21,146 nucleotides of DNA from Onstottus_A sp036505875 (GTDB lineage Bacteria > Acidobacteriota > Blastocatellia > UBA7656). The notes under the pieces are model-generated. The model worked only from the letters and a program-made list of their open reading frames with translations. It searched no databases and was not told where the DNA came from. Within the stretch, counting starts at the first letter, position 1. The number at the start of each line of letters is the position of its first letter. The stretch spans positions 1 to 21,146 of the forward strand of contig DASXSR010000006.1 of the NCBI GenBank assembly GCA_036505875.1, read 5' to 3'. The position numbers and the translations under genes were made by a program. Of the stretch, positions 1 through 8,510 are shown piece by piece.

Positions 1-145
1 ATCAGCTATTGGGTGTGAACTCTTCTGAGAAGCCGTCTACTTGTGGACAACATCATCACCCCTACCCCTTGTTCGTTCTGTAATCTACCCTTGGGTAACT
101 ATGATAGTAACAGGGGTGGATGGGGCCGTCTAGATGTTTGGATCA

Positions 146-242
146 CTTGCAAGAAAGTTGCAAGATGTGGGAGCGCAGGCATCTTTGTCTGCTTATTGGC
201 TTGGTTTCAAGGTTGGTTGCAGGCAGGGAAGCCTGCGCTCCC
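146..242. repeat. Hairpin plus dispersed-type inverted repeat
   Basis: Two adjacent structures are visible. A 7-bp hairpin CTTGCAA/TTGCAAG lies at 146-164. A perfect 12-bp inverted repeat follows, GGGAGCGCAGGC at 169-180 and GCCTGCGCTCCC at 231-242. Inside it are smaller hairpins: GCAGGC/GCCTGC in the right arm and CTTG-GTTT-CAAG in the middle. It begins 5 bp beyond the stop of the small basic gene at 247-423, so it may also end transcription of the minus-strand operon. There is no clear T-tract. The compound fold suggests a REP/MITE-like family; copy number elsewhere cannot be seen here. The rest of 1-246 holds a short TACCC/GGGTA hairpin (86-97) inside a CACCCCT/AGGGGTG pair (57-63/112-118), and no convincing gene. 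Confidence 0.7.
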
Positions 243-246
243 GGTT

Positions 247-423
247 TTAGTGCGACCTGTTGAAATAGTCGCGAATCAAGCGATTCTTGTAGGCTTTTCT
301 TATGTCTGTTGCAAGACTGGTGTCAGGTGCTGATTGAGGCTTGGGGACTTCTTTTGTCTTCGCGACCCGTCGCGTCTTGCCGTCGCCGGCTCGGGTCTTG
401 GTCTTTGTTTTCTTCATAATCAT
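247..423 (-). CDS. Small basic hypothetical protein, 58 aa
   Basis: I do not recognise this protein. It is lysine- and arginine-rich: the first 25 residues alternate K/R and T, and the end has an aromatic, basic tail (AYKNRLIRDYFNRSH). There is no signal peptide, membrane segment or cysteine. The start at 423 overlaps the stop of the upstream LOG gene as TAATG, a classic translational-coupling arrangement. A second in-frame ATG at 417 has AGGGG nine bases upstream and would give 56 residues. It is the third gene after asnS and the LOG gene, and an inverted repeat follows its stop. The coupling and the shared start signals support a real gene; homologues would be needed to confirm it. Confidence 0.55.
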   Translation of the reverse strand: MIMKKTKTKTRAGDGKTRRVAKTKEVPKPQSAPDTSLATDIRKAYKNRLIRDYFNRSH

Positions 424-986
424 TAACCCCTGATGTTTGGCGTCCCGATGCGCTCTCGCAGAATGCCGACCGCCTCCTCCGGCGTCCCGGCGAATTGCAA
501 GTGCGCCATATCATCATCCGAGATGACCAGGTGTTCGCGCAAGGACCCAATGGCTTGCGGCCAGCAATCGCCAAGCAGGATCAACGGACGAGGCGGCAGC
601 ACTTTCATCTGGAGTTTGTTCCACACCAGCGAGATTTCCGTCACAGTTCCCATGCCGCCGCGCAGCGCAATGTAACCTTCGGACTGGCGAATCAAGGTTT
701 GCAGCCGCGCGTAGAAGTCCGCGCTCGGCTCGATCTTTTTGAGATAAGGATTAGGCGCGACTTTGAATTGTTCCATCGTGACGCCGATGACGTGACCACC
801 CGCTTCGTGCGCGCCTCGGCTGATGGCTTCCATCACGCCGGAGTAGCCGCCGGAGCAGACATCGAACCCTGCTTCGACAAGCAGGTGCCCGAGTTTGAGT
901 GCCTCTTTGTACTCGTCGGCATCCGGCCCGCAGCGCGATCCGCCGAAGACGGTTATGCGATTTCCCGGCGCTGTTTCGCTCAACAT
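423..986 (-). CDS. LOG-family (TIGR00730-like) nucleotide phosphoribohydrolase
   Basis: The 187-residue protein has the LOG/lysine-decarboxylase-like Rossmann fold. The N-terminal strand ITVFGGSRCG (11-20) is followed by GGYSGVMEAISRGA (46-59) and GGMGTVTE (110-117), which matches the family signature PGGxGTxxE except that the first Pro is Arg. Known members cleave cytokinin riboside 5'-monophosphates or related purine nucleotides to free base and ribose 5-phosphate in the cytoplasm. The old 'lysine decarboxylase' label of this family is a misnomer. The substrate here is unknown. It lies 23 bp after asnS and is probably co-transcribed with it. GAGG sits directly before ATG (986), so the TTG of codon 2 has the better spacing and could be the true start. 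Confidence 0.85.
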   Translation of the reverse strand: MLSETAPGNRITVFGGSRCGPDADEYKEALKLGHLLVEAGFDVCSGGYSGVMEAISRGAHEAGGHVIGVTMEQFKVAPNPYLKKIEPSADFYARLQTLIRQSEGYIALRGGMGTVTEISLVWNKLQMKVLPPRPLILLGDCWPQAIGSLREHLVISDDDMAHLQFAGTPEEAVGILRERIGTPNIRG

Positions 987-1009
987 TCACCTCGCGTTTC
1001 AGTCACGCT

Positions 1010-2323
1010 TCAAGGCTTCAATCGATACAGCATCCTCGGAAACGGAATCGTCTCGCGAATGTGCTCAATGCCACACAGCCACGCCGTGCAGCGCTCGATG
1101 CCCATCCCGAAGCCGCCGTGTGGGAAGGTCCCGTACTTGCGAAGGTCCAGATACCAATCAAACGCCTCTTCCGGCAATCCGTGAGCGTGAATCTGTTTCA
1201 GCAGATAATCCAAGTCGTCCGCGCGCTGGCCTCCGCCTATTACCTCGCCGTAGCCTTCGGGCGCAAGCACGTCCACGCACATCGCGAGCTCGGGCCGCTC
1301 CGGGTCGGCCTTCATGTAAAAAGCTTTCACCGAAGCCGGATAACGATGCACCATAACCGGGCGATCAAACTGACTCGAGATCAACGTCTCATCAGGCGAG
1401 CCGAAGTCTCCGCCCCATTCGAACCGCTGCTCGATCTCGCCTTTCTCGTGCGCCTCCTGAAGCATCCTGACCGCGTCGTCGTATTGCAGCCGCGGAAACG
1501 GCGGCTCGATCTTTTCAAGCTTCGATGTGTCGCGCTCCAACTCCGCCAACTCGTTTCGCCGGTTCTCTAAAACTCGATGGACGATGAACGTTATGAACTC
1601 CTCGGCGAGATTCATTATGTCATCAAGGTCGGCGTAGGCGACTTCTGGCTCGACCATCCAAAACTCGGTCAGATGCCGGCGAGTCTTGGATTTCTCGGCG
1701 CGAAACGTAGGCCCAAAGCAGTAAACCTTGCCGAAAGCGGCGGCGGTCGCTTCGTTGTAGAGCTGCCCCGATTGCGTGAGGTATGCTTTCGCGTCTTCGA
1801 AGTAATCGACCTCGAAGAGCGTCGTCGTGCCTTCGCAAGCGGCGGGAGTGAAGATCGGCGTGTCCATCAGCAGGAAGCCGTTCGAGTCGAAGTAATCACG
1901 CACGGCGCGAATGACTTCGGCGCGGACGCTCAGGATCGCGTGTTGGCGCTTCGAGCGAAGCCACAGATGGCGCTTGTCCATCAGGAACTCGACGCCGTGT
2001 TCCTTTGGCGTGATGGGATACGGTTCGGCTATTTGCAAGACTTCTAGATCCGTCACGTCAAGCTCGTAGCCGCCGGGCGCTCGCTCGTCCGCGCGAACGC
2101 GTCCGCGAACTACGATCGACGATTCCTGCGTTAGTTTCTCGAGATCGCTCCACAACTGTTCGGAAACATTCTTCTTGAACGCGACGCCCTGGATGATGCC
2201 CGAGCCGTCTCGTATCTGCGGGAACATCAGCTTGCCGCTCGACCGCAGGTTATAAAGCCAGCCTTTTATTGTTATTTCCTCACCGTCGTGTTTGGACACG
2301 TCCCGAATGTACGTTCGATTCAT
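1010..2323 (-). CDS. asnS: Asparagine--tRNA ligase
   Basis: This class II aminoacyl-tRNA synthetase joins Asn to tRNA(Asn) with ATP (EC 6.1.1.22). At 437 residues it is close to the compact bacterial AsnRS size. An OB-fold anticodon-binding domain covers about 1-105 (TIKGWLYNLRSSG, QIRDGSG). The catalytic domain shows QSGQLY (184-189), motif 2 beginning FRAEKSKTRRHLTEF (207-221) and ending with MVEPE, and motif 3 GGFGMGIER (403-411). RHLTEFWMVEPE fits AsnRS better than AspRS. GGGAGG sits 2-3 bases before the ATG, which supports this start. It is the first gene of a minus-strand run with the LOG gene and a small basic protein. Confidence 0.96.
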   Translation of the reverse strand: MNRTYIRDVSKHDGEEITIKGWLYNLRSSGKLMFPQIRDGSGIIQGVAFKKNVSEQLWSDLEKLTQESSIVVRGRVRADERAPGGYELDVTDLEVLQIAEPYPITPKEHGVEFLMDKRHLWLRSKRQHAILSVRAEVIRAVRDYFDSNGFLLMDTPIFTPAACEGTTTLFEVDYFEDAKAYLTQSGQLYNEATAAAFGKVYCFGPTFRAEKSKTRRHLTEFWMVEPEVAYADLDDIMNLAEEFITFIVHRVLENRRNELAELERDTSKLEKIEPPFPRLQYDDAVRMLQEAHEKGEIEQRFEWGGDFGSPDETLISSQFDRPVMVHRYPASVKAFYMKADPERPELAMCVDVLAPEGYGEVIGGGQRADDLDYLLKQIHAHGLPEEAFDWYLDLRKYGTFPHGGFGMGIERCTAWLCGIEHIRETIPFPRMLYRLKP

Positions 2324-2455
2324 GATCCTCCCAATTGTACTTCAAGGTTCCGGAAGCAAAATCCTACTACAGCGTGCTTGGAGATTGAAGTTGTCTTTGT
2401 AGGATGAGTGTCTTAGACTGGTATAACATTATGGAGAAGTATTAGAGAGGAAAGA

Positions 2456-2785
2456 ATGAGCAGCGACGATCCAACCAAAAATCTAGATGATCACACCCTG
2501 CTGTTGGAGCTCGTCGGGTTGTTTCGAGAGTTTGACGCGCGGCAGCGAGAAATGGCCGAACGCCTTATAGCTCTTGAGCAGAAGGTCGAGCAGCGCCTCT
2601 ACGATACACGTCCAATGTGGGAAGCGGTTCAATCGCAGATCACCGACCTTCGTGCGGAGATGGAGAAAGGCTTTCGCAGGCAGGATCACAAAGTGACTAT
2701 GTTTTCCGAAAAGGTTGCTGACCCTTACGCCTACCAGAGAGATATGGAGGAGCGCCTCGAAAAACTCGAACCAAAGGCGTCCTGA
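2456..2785 (+). CDS. Coiled-coil hypothetical protein, 109 aa
   Basis: I do not recognise a named family. The protein is highly charged and predicted helical. Heptad-like patterns run from about residue 16 to 80 (LLLELVGLFREFDARQREM, then LIALEQKVEQRL) and again at the C-terminus (MEERLEKLEP). There is no signal peptide or membrane segment. GAGAGGAAAG lies directly before the ATG, a strong ribosome binding site. A TATAAC hexamer at 2422-2427 could be a -10 box, but no good -35 matches it. It is a single gene, divergent from asnS and convergent with the sulfotransferase 32 bp downstream. Coiled-coil proteins of this kind usually oligomerise; nothing more can be said. Confidence 0.75.
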   Translation: MSSDDPTKNLDDHTLLLELVGLFREFDARQREMAERLIALEQKVEQRLYDTRPMWEAVQSQITDLRAEMEKGFRRQDHKVTMFSEKVADPYAYQRDMEERLEKLEPKAS

Positions 2786-2817
2786 ATTTATCAAAACCCG
2801 GGCAGCCACGTCGCGAC

Positions 2818-3579
2818 TTAGGAATGCTTCGGGCTTGAAGTCGCTGTTGCACGCATGCTCCTGAAGCTGTAACCGAAGCGATTGGCTCGCTCCTCATAGC
2901 TCAGCGGCAGCCTCGTTGTTTGGTGATCCTTGCTCCACTCGTTGTAGTACTTCTCATCCAGGTGTTTGTGAACGTCACGGTTCAGCGGTTCTGAGTTGAT
3001 CCCCACGAACCGATAAACTTCATCCATCACCTCTTGTGGTCGCGCTACAAAATCTTCGTAACGAATCACAAAGCACTTGCGAAGACGTGGCAGATCAGAG
3101 AGGAAGCGCTCGTGACACAACAACCAGTGCTCGATCAAGGACGTTATCGACGTGCCACTCCACTTTTGTGTCGCGTACGCTACAGCGATGGGATGCCTGG
3201 TGATCATTATGAACATCGAGCGCGGAAAGATCGCTTGCAGAAATCTGGCGCGAACAAGGTTGGGAGGCGATTTCTCAATGAGATAATCGCGGCGCAGGTC
3301 CCAACGTTCGCCCCATTCGCTAAACAGCTTCCCCGCGTTGGACGTTGAGGCAAGTGAATGGGATTCGCTCATAAACGATCGTTCATCAAATCCGAAGCGC
3401 CCGGGTCCGCCGAACTCGCTTGCCGGCGGGTATACCGTCTGCAAGTGTTGGCCTTCATCTTCAGGCGCTCCAGTATTTTGGAAGCCGCTGACCAACGGAT
3501 GGCTTCGCATTATCTGGTGCAGCAGCGAGGTGCCGCTGCGATGCAACCCGCCCAAAAAAATGAAGGTCTTGTCGTCCAT
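2818..3579 (-). CDS. Sulfotransferase family protein (PAPS-dependent)
   Basis: The 253-residue protein has the 5'-phosphosulfate-binding loop GGLHRSGTSLLHQI (10-23) near the N-terminus, EKSPPN (102-107), and the 3'-phosphate region ITRHPIAVAYATQKW (126-140). The Ser usual in that last motif appears replaced by Ala or Tyr, as occurs in some bacterial members. The family moves sulfate from PAPS to hydroxyl or amino groups of carbohydrates, lipids or peptides; the acceptor cannot be read from sequence. No signal peptide is seen, so it is probably cytoplasmic or peripheral. It lies 24 bp downstream of the BNR propeller gene and is likely the last gene of the kinase operon. The start is ATG with only a weak Shine-Dalgarno sequence, so translation may be coupled. 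Confidence 0.88.
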   Translation of the reverse strand: MDDKTFIFLGGLHRSGTSLLHQIMRSHPLVSGFQNTGAPEDEGQHLQTVYPPASEFGGPGRFGFDERSFMSESHSLASTSNAGKLFSEWGERWDLRRDYLIEKSPPNLVRARFLQAIFPRSMFIMITRHPIAVAYATQKWSGTSITSLIEHWLLCHERFLSDLPRLRKCFVIRYEDFVARPQEVMDEVYRFVGINSEPLNRDVHKHLDEKYYNEWSKDHQTTRLPLSYEERANRFGYSFRSMRATATSSPKHS

Positions 3580-3603
3580 CCGTAATTAGCTACGAACGGT
3601 CTT

Positions 3604-5961
3604 TTAACGAGTCTCGAGAACGTATACTCCGCGCCCGAACGTGGCAGCCACAATCCGCCCGCCGGGCCCGATCGCAAACGCGTTCACAATGACCGGAGGC
3701 ATCCCGTCGTTGAACAATTCCCAGTGGCCGCCGCAGTCTTTGGATCTGAACACGCCGATGTCGGTTCCAATGTACAGCAGGTCTGGATCGCGCGGGGCAA
3801 CTATCAATGCATTCACCGGAATGTTAGGCAGACCGTTGGCGATGTCGATCCAGGACGCTCCGGCATCGGTGGTTTTGAAAACGTGACTGCAATTTAGTCC
3901 TGAAAACGTAATGAATGCAATGCGTGGGTTCGAATGATCGACCACGATGCTTGAGACAAAGCGATTGGGCAGGCCCTGAGAAACGTCAGTCCAGTTCTTT
4001 CCGCCATCTGTGCTCCTCATCACACGAGCCTGCCTCGAGCCGGTGTAGATCACATCGGAGTTCGAATCGGCAACTGCGATTACGGTAAGCTTATCGGGAT
4101 TTCCTTTGGTCAAATCAGTGTCGCCGCCGGGTGCGACCCAGGCTTTCGGGTCGTTAGGGTTCAGCTCGCTGCAGCCGACGCGGCTGACCCAGAGCCGATA
4201 CGTCCCGACATAGAGCTTGCTATTCTTTCCAGCGGTGAGGATCGGATAAATCAACGCCTTGCGATCACCCTCGAATCCAAATGAGACAATGGCATTCGGC
4301 TCTCCGTGATGAACCACGGATATTGGTCCGGAAGGCCGCGTCGCAAATACCCTTTTCGGGCTGGGACTACAAACCGCGCAGCGTCCCCCATCTGAACCAA
4401 GAACCCTCGTCCAGGTACGGTCTCGAACGTTGGGCGCCCACATAATCGTGCCGTTGTCTTGTGTTCCGCCGAAGACGAATTTTGCATTGCCGGGGTCCAA
4501 GGCCAGACTGTAAAACTGGGTAAGAGAAAGGCTCCGATTCAGCGGCTTGAATGATGCCCCACCGTCAATCGACTTGAAGATACCCCCGTCGTTAGAAGCA
4601 TAGATTACACCAGCATCATGCGGCGAAAAGACCAGCGAGTGTTGGTCCACATGTATGAGCCCGGGAGCGGTCGAGAAAACAACCTTGGAGGGCGGACTTT
4701 GCACTTGGACGTTACCAGTGAGATTCGTCCAGGTCGCGCCGCGATCGGTGCTCTTGTAGATGTCAAGCCCGCCGGCATAAAGCGTTCCCGGGCTCCGGGG
4801 ATCTGCAGCGACATAAAAATTCCAGTACGGCTGCACCGCGTCGATGCTGTCGGCGTTCACCGAGGTCCACGTCGTCCCTCCGTCGCTGCTGATCAGCAAT
4901 CGGTTTGTAGCCTGATTGCTGATGGCGCCGCTGGAAAGGACATAGATAAAGCCGGGGTCTCGACCCGCCGTTGCAACTCTCACATAAAGGCTCTGCCCGC
5001 TGTCGAACGTTACCGGAGAGGCGCCGCCTGTTAGGTCGAGGATGGCTGTCCACGTTTCGCCCGCGTCGGTCGAACGATAAATTCCCGGCTTGCCCCAGGC
5101 GGCCGCGCCCGAGTCAACGGCGACGTAAAAGGTTTTGTAGCTCGTCGTATCGATTGCGAGATCGAGAGCTTCGCCACGCAGCGTTTGCCTCCACTGAATT
5201 CCGCCGTCCGTCGACAGATAGAAACCGCTATTCTCATACTTGCCGCCCATTGACGAACCCTGAGTTACGTAGACCCTATTCGGATTTGTCGGATCCACTG
5301 CGATCTTCGAGATCGTGCAAGGCGCATTCAACGATGCGTTATTGACCCTCGTCCACGTTCGGCCTGAATCAGTCGACTTCAAAACTCCATGGCCCAGATA
5401 GCCGTAGACTGGATCGCCCATTCCAGCATAAACGATGTGTGGGTCCTTCTTGTAAAACGCGATCGATCCGACCGCCAGGCCGACAATGTTGTCCGAGACC
5501 GGAGAAAAAGTCCTACCGGCGTTAACCGATCGCCATATACCGCCCGTGGCGCCTCCCACGAGTATCAGATTCGGTTCGGCCGGAGATATAGCGATCGTGT
5601 TTATGCGGCCGCTTGCTTTGCCTTTGCCGGTTAGAATGCCGATTGGTCCGACCGGCCGCCAGCGCTCGGTGATCTGAATCCGCTTGCCGCCGATGTAACG
5701 TTGTTTCGGCTTAGTGTGAGGCATCAACAGAGCGGCGTTCCAGGCTTCCAGTCTCGCTAACTCGTCGATGTTTTCACTTCCGTATAAGCGTTCCTCCATG
5801 AAGCTGTTTCTGTGCTCGCGCGTGTACTCCTCCTCGTTACCCAGTTGGTTTTGAATGCGCGGCGCGCGCCGAGTTTGAATCAAGTTGGAAGTTCCGAGAA
5901 TCGGCAAGGGCAGCGACAGCGCGAGCAGCGCAAAGACGAAGGGGCTTTTCTTGAGTCTCAT
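3604..5961 (-). CDS. Secreted BNR/sortilin-type beta-propeller protein
   Basis: This 785-residue protein starts with a signal peptide: basic MRLKK, a hydrophobic stretch FVFALLALSLPLPILG, then a polar region. Ten or more Asp-box (BNR) motifs of the S-x-D-x-G-x-T-W type follow along its length, for example STDSGRTWTRV, STDAGETWTAI, SSDGGTTWTSV, STDRGATWTNL, STDGGKNWTDV and TTDAGASWIDI. They point to one or two multi-bladed propellers like the VPS10/sortilin and xyloglucanase-like exo-sialidase folds. No catalytic residues of a glycosidase family are evident, so a binding role is as likely as an enzymatic one. There is no C-terminal anchor or sorting domain. It lies 25 bp after the kinase gene and 24 bp before a sulfotransferase gene, which suggests co-expression. 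AGGAG is 13 bases upstream of ATG. Confidence 0.88.
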   Translation of the reverse strand: MRLKKSPFVFALLALSLPLPILGTSNLIQTRRAPRIQNQLGNEEEYTREHRNSFMEERLYGSENIDELARLEAWNAALLMPHTKPKQRYIGGKRIQITERWRPVGPIGILTGKGKASGRINTIAISPAEPNLILVGGATGGIWRSVNAGRTFSPVSDNIVGLAVGSIAFYKKDPHIVYAGMGDPVYGYLGHGVLKSTDSGRTWTRVNNASLNAPCTISKIAVDPTNPNRVYVTQGSSMGGKYENSGFYLSTDGGIQWRQTLRGEALDLAIDTTSYKTFYVAVDSGAAAWGKPGIYRSTDAGETWTAILDLTGGASPVTFDSGQSLYVRVATAGRDPGFIYVLSSGAISNQATNRLLISSDGGTTWTSVNADSIDAVQPYWNFYVAADPRSPGTLYAGGLDIYKSTDRGATWTNLTGNVQVQSPPSKVVFSTAPGLIHVDQHSLVFSPHDAGVIYASNDGGIFKSIDGGASFKPLNRSLSLTQFYSLALDPGNAKFVFGGTQDNGTIMWAPNVRDRTWTRVLGSDGGRCAVCSPSPKRVFATRPSGPISVVHHGEPNAIVSFGFEGDRKALIYPILTAGKNSKLYVGTYRLWVSRVGCSELNPNDPKAWVAPGGDTDLTKGNPDKLTVIAVADSNSDVIYTGSRQARVMRSTDGGKNWTDVSQGLPNRFVSSIVVDHSNPRIAFITFSGLNCSHVFKTTDAGASWIDIANGLPNIPVNALIVAPRDPDLLYIGTDIGVFRSKDCGGHWELFNDGMPPVIVNAFAIGPGGRIVAATFGRGVYVLETR

Positions 5962-5986
5962 TGCGATCCGGTTTCTCCTTGGATTA

Positions 5987-8461
5987 TTACTGCGGCTGCG
6001 GCAGCTTCATTTTTCTGAGCAGGTCCCGAAAGCGGGGATGCGATTTGAGGCTCGCGATTACCGGAACCATCCCATAGTCGACCAGGTTGGAGTCGCGCGC
6101 CTCGTGAGCTTTGGAGAGCCAGTCGAGAGCCTGATCCGCGTCTCCCAAACCTGCATAGATCACCACCATGTTAAAGGTTGAAATATGCCCTTTGCGCGAA
6201 ATATCCATCAATTGGTCGAGGACCTTCCTGGCGTCTGCCATCCTCCCTGCTCTCGCGTAAGAGTATCCGAGTAGCGCCAACGCTGGATAGTATCTCGTGG
6301 CGACACTGAGCACGTTCTGGCATTCGGATTCCGCCGCTTCATGAACTCCTTTCATCTCGTACGCAATTGCGAGCTTATGGTGAGCCACTAGAAAGTTCGC
6401 GTCGATCTCCAACGCTTTCTTGTATGCTGCTATGGCTCCATCATAGTCGCCGGCATACAACAACGGGTCTCCCAGACTGGTATTAATATCCAACGACAAC
6501 GGGTCCAGCTCATAAGCGCGTTTCAGCATCGCCGCAGCTTCGTCGAGCCGCCGCATCGTCATCAGGTATTCTGCGTACCACGCATATGCCCCGGCATAAT
6601 TCGGGTCAAGCTCGAGGGTCTTTTTGAATTCTCTTTCAGCCCCTTCCCAGTCCCACTCAAAATTTGCCTTCAGCTTTGCGAGAGCAGCGTGGGCCTCTGG
6701 CAAGCTATCATCTAACTTTAGGGCCCGTTCCACAGCTTCTCTGGTCTTGAAAATGTATTCACTTGGTGGAAGCGAGGCGCCTCCTCCCAGCACCCAACTC
6801 TCGGCGATGCCTGCCCAGGCCAGCGCGTAACTCGGGTCGATCTCAGCAGCCTTCTGAAAATTCTCGATAGCCTTCTTCAAAGCCCCGCCCATTCTCCGGT
6901 TCCAGTAGTAGCGGCCTTGGAGATAGTAGCGGTACGCCTCCGGATTATCCGTCTGGCGCCGGCTGGCTTGCGATTGAGTTTCGCTGCCGGCCTTCGGTTG
7001 CAACCGATTGGAGATTTGGACCGAGAGGCTCGAGGCTATCGTTGAAACCTCCGAGACCTTCTTCGTGAGCGTATCGCCCCAGATGCGGCTGTTGTCTTGC
7101 GTATCCACAAGCTCTACGGTTATCGCGAGGGAGTCTCCTCGCCTCACCATTCTTCCGGTGACAATCGCTTCAACGCCCAAGGCCCGCCCGACTTGCCGAG
7201 GATCGATCTCCTGTCCCCTATAACGGAACACGGACGTGCTTGCAATCACTTTGAGTCTTGGCAACTGCGATAAGCTCGTTATCAGGCCCTCGGTCAATCC
7301 GTCGCTCAAGTATTCCGAGTCGGGGTCGGGGTTCGCTTCAGTGAACGGCAACACCGCCAGGGAATTGATCGTCCTGTTTGTTGGACTCTTGGTGGATCTA
7401 AGCGCTACTGCGGCGGCGACGGTGATTATTATTATGGCGGCCAATGGGATCGCTATCTTTGGTCTGAAGATCATCGCCCGCAAGCGCGCCGCGACCTCTC
7501 CAGTCGGCATCTGCCCAAGACTCTCCGTCAGCCGCTCTGCGACCTGGCCGGTATTAATCGACGATGCAGCAGACCGGAACGACGCCATTGCTTGTCGGCT
7601 GATTGAATCCGCGTTCAGTTCAATATTCCGCCTGAGGTCGCGCAGGTCCAGAAGAAGCTCGATTGCCGATTGGTATCGAGCTTCTCTACTCTTGGCCAGG
7701 GCCTTGCTGATAATGCGCTGCAACTCGAGAGGCGTATGAGGAGCAAGCTCAAACACGTTGGGTGGGTCCCGCATCAATATGTTCGCGGCGATTGTAGCTG
7801 CCGTGTCGCCAACAAACGGATGGCGCCCGGTAACCATCTCGAACAAAATGACCCCGACGCTGAATACGTCGCTGCGACTGTCAGCCGGCTTACCTTCCAG
7901 TTGTTCCGGCGACATGTAAGGAATCGTGCCGATTAACACGCCCGGCGCGGTCAACGCCATCGTTCCAGCCTGACTGTCCAAAAGCGCATCCGGGCGTGAG
8001 AATTTCGCCAGTCCGAAATCGAGCACCTTCACGCGTCCGCTTGTCGAAATCATGATGTTCTGCGGCTTCAAGTCGCGATGCACTATGCCGCGCGAGTGCG
8101 CCTCGCTGAGTGCGTCTGCAATCTGAATAGCCACGTCGAGGGTTTGTTCCAAGGTCAGACCGGCATTGACCCTTTCGGCCAGCATTTCGCCTTCCACAAA
8201 CTGCATTACAATGAAGCACTGGCCTTCAGCTTCCCCGACTTCGTGAATTGCGCAAATGTTCGGATGATCCAGACTGGCCGCGGCCTGAGCTTCCTGGACG
8301 AGACGCTTTCTCGCGTCTTCGTCGCCGATGAGGTCTTGTTGCAGGAGTTTTATAGCTACGCGCCGGTTGAGCTTTGTGTCCTCTGCAAGATACACCTCAC
8401 CCATTCCGCCAGCGCCTAGCTTGCGAACTATTCGGTAATGGGAAATGGCGTCGGCCACCAT
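5987..8461 (-). CDS. Membrane Ser/Thr protein kinase with TolB-like and TPR domains
   Basis: The protein has 824 residues. The N-terminal kinase domain (about 9-270) has the glycine loop GAGGMGEV (16-23), Lys38 in VAIK, HRDLKPQN (128-135), DFG (148-150) and MSPEQ (183-187), so it should be active. A linker leads to one transmembrane segment (about 336-354, IAIPLAAIIIITVAAAVAL). The outer part starts with a TolB/FlgO-like domain (SLAVLPF, then SDGLTEGLITSLSQL) and ends in many TPR repeats (about 510-800). This architecture is common in Acidobacteriota; substrates are mostly unknown. GAGG lies 7 bases before ATG. It sits 49 bp downstream of a proline-rich peptide gene and 25 bp before the propeller gene. 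The TPR part could bind an envelope ligand and signal inward; this is inference. Confidence 0.93.
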   Translation of the reverse strand: MVADAISHYRIVRKLGAGGMGEVYLAEDTKLNRRVAIKLLQQDLIGDEDARKRLVQEAQAAASLDHPNICAIHEVGEAEGQCFIVMQFVEGEMLAERVNAGLTLEQTLDVAIQIADALSEAHSRGIVHRDLKPQNIMISTSGRVKVLDFGLAKFSRPDALLDSQAGTMALTAPGVLIGTIPYMSPEQLEGKPADSRSDVFSVGVILFEMVTGRHPFVGDTAATIAANILMRDPPNVFELAPHTPLELQRIISKALAKSREARYQSAIELLLDLRDLRRNIELNADSISRQAMASFRSAASSINTGQVAERLTESLGQMPTGEVAARLRAMIFRPKIAIPLAAIIIITVAAAVALRSTKSPTNRTINSLAVLPFTEANPDPDSEYLSDGLTEGLITSLSQLPRLKVIASTSVFRYRGQEIDPRQVGRALGVEAIVTGRMVRRGDSLAITVELVDTQDNSRIWGDTLTKKVSEVSTIASSLSVQISNRLQPKAGSETQSQASRRQTDNPEAYRYYLQGRYYWNRRMGGALKKAIENFQKAAEIDPSYALAWAGIAESWVLGGGASLPPSEYIFKTREAVERALKLDDSLPEAHAALAKLKANFEWDWEGAEREFKKTLELDPNYAGAYAWYAEYLMTMRRLDEAAAMLKRAYELDPLSLDINTSLGDPLLYAGDYDGAIAAYKKALEIDANFLVAHHKLAIAYEMKGVHEAAESECQNVLSVATRYYPALALLGYSYARAGRMADARKVLDQLMDISRKGHISTFNMVVIYAGLGDADQALDWLSKAHEARDSNLVDYGMVPVIASLKSHPRFRDLLRKMKLPQPQ

Positions 8462-8510
8462 CTAACTACCTCAGGCAGCCAATGCTTCCGCTTTCATTGC
8501 GACCTAAGCT

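Noticed and set aside
43..333. 96-codon plus-strand frame
   Set aside because: It runs through hairpins and an inverted repeat, has no ribosome site and overlaps the small coupled gene on the other strand.
2334..2339. TACAAT as a -10 box for asnS (minus strand)
   Set aside because: Initiation would fall at or after the clear GGGAGG ribosome site, and the -35 match is poor.
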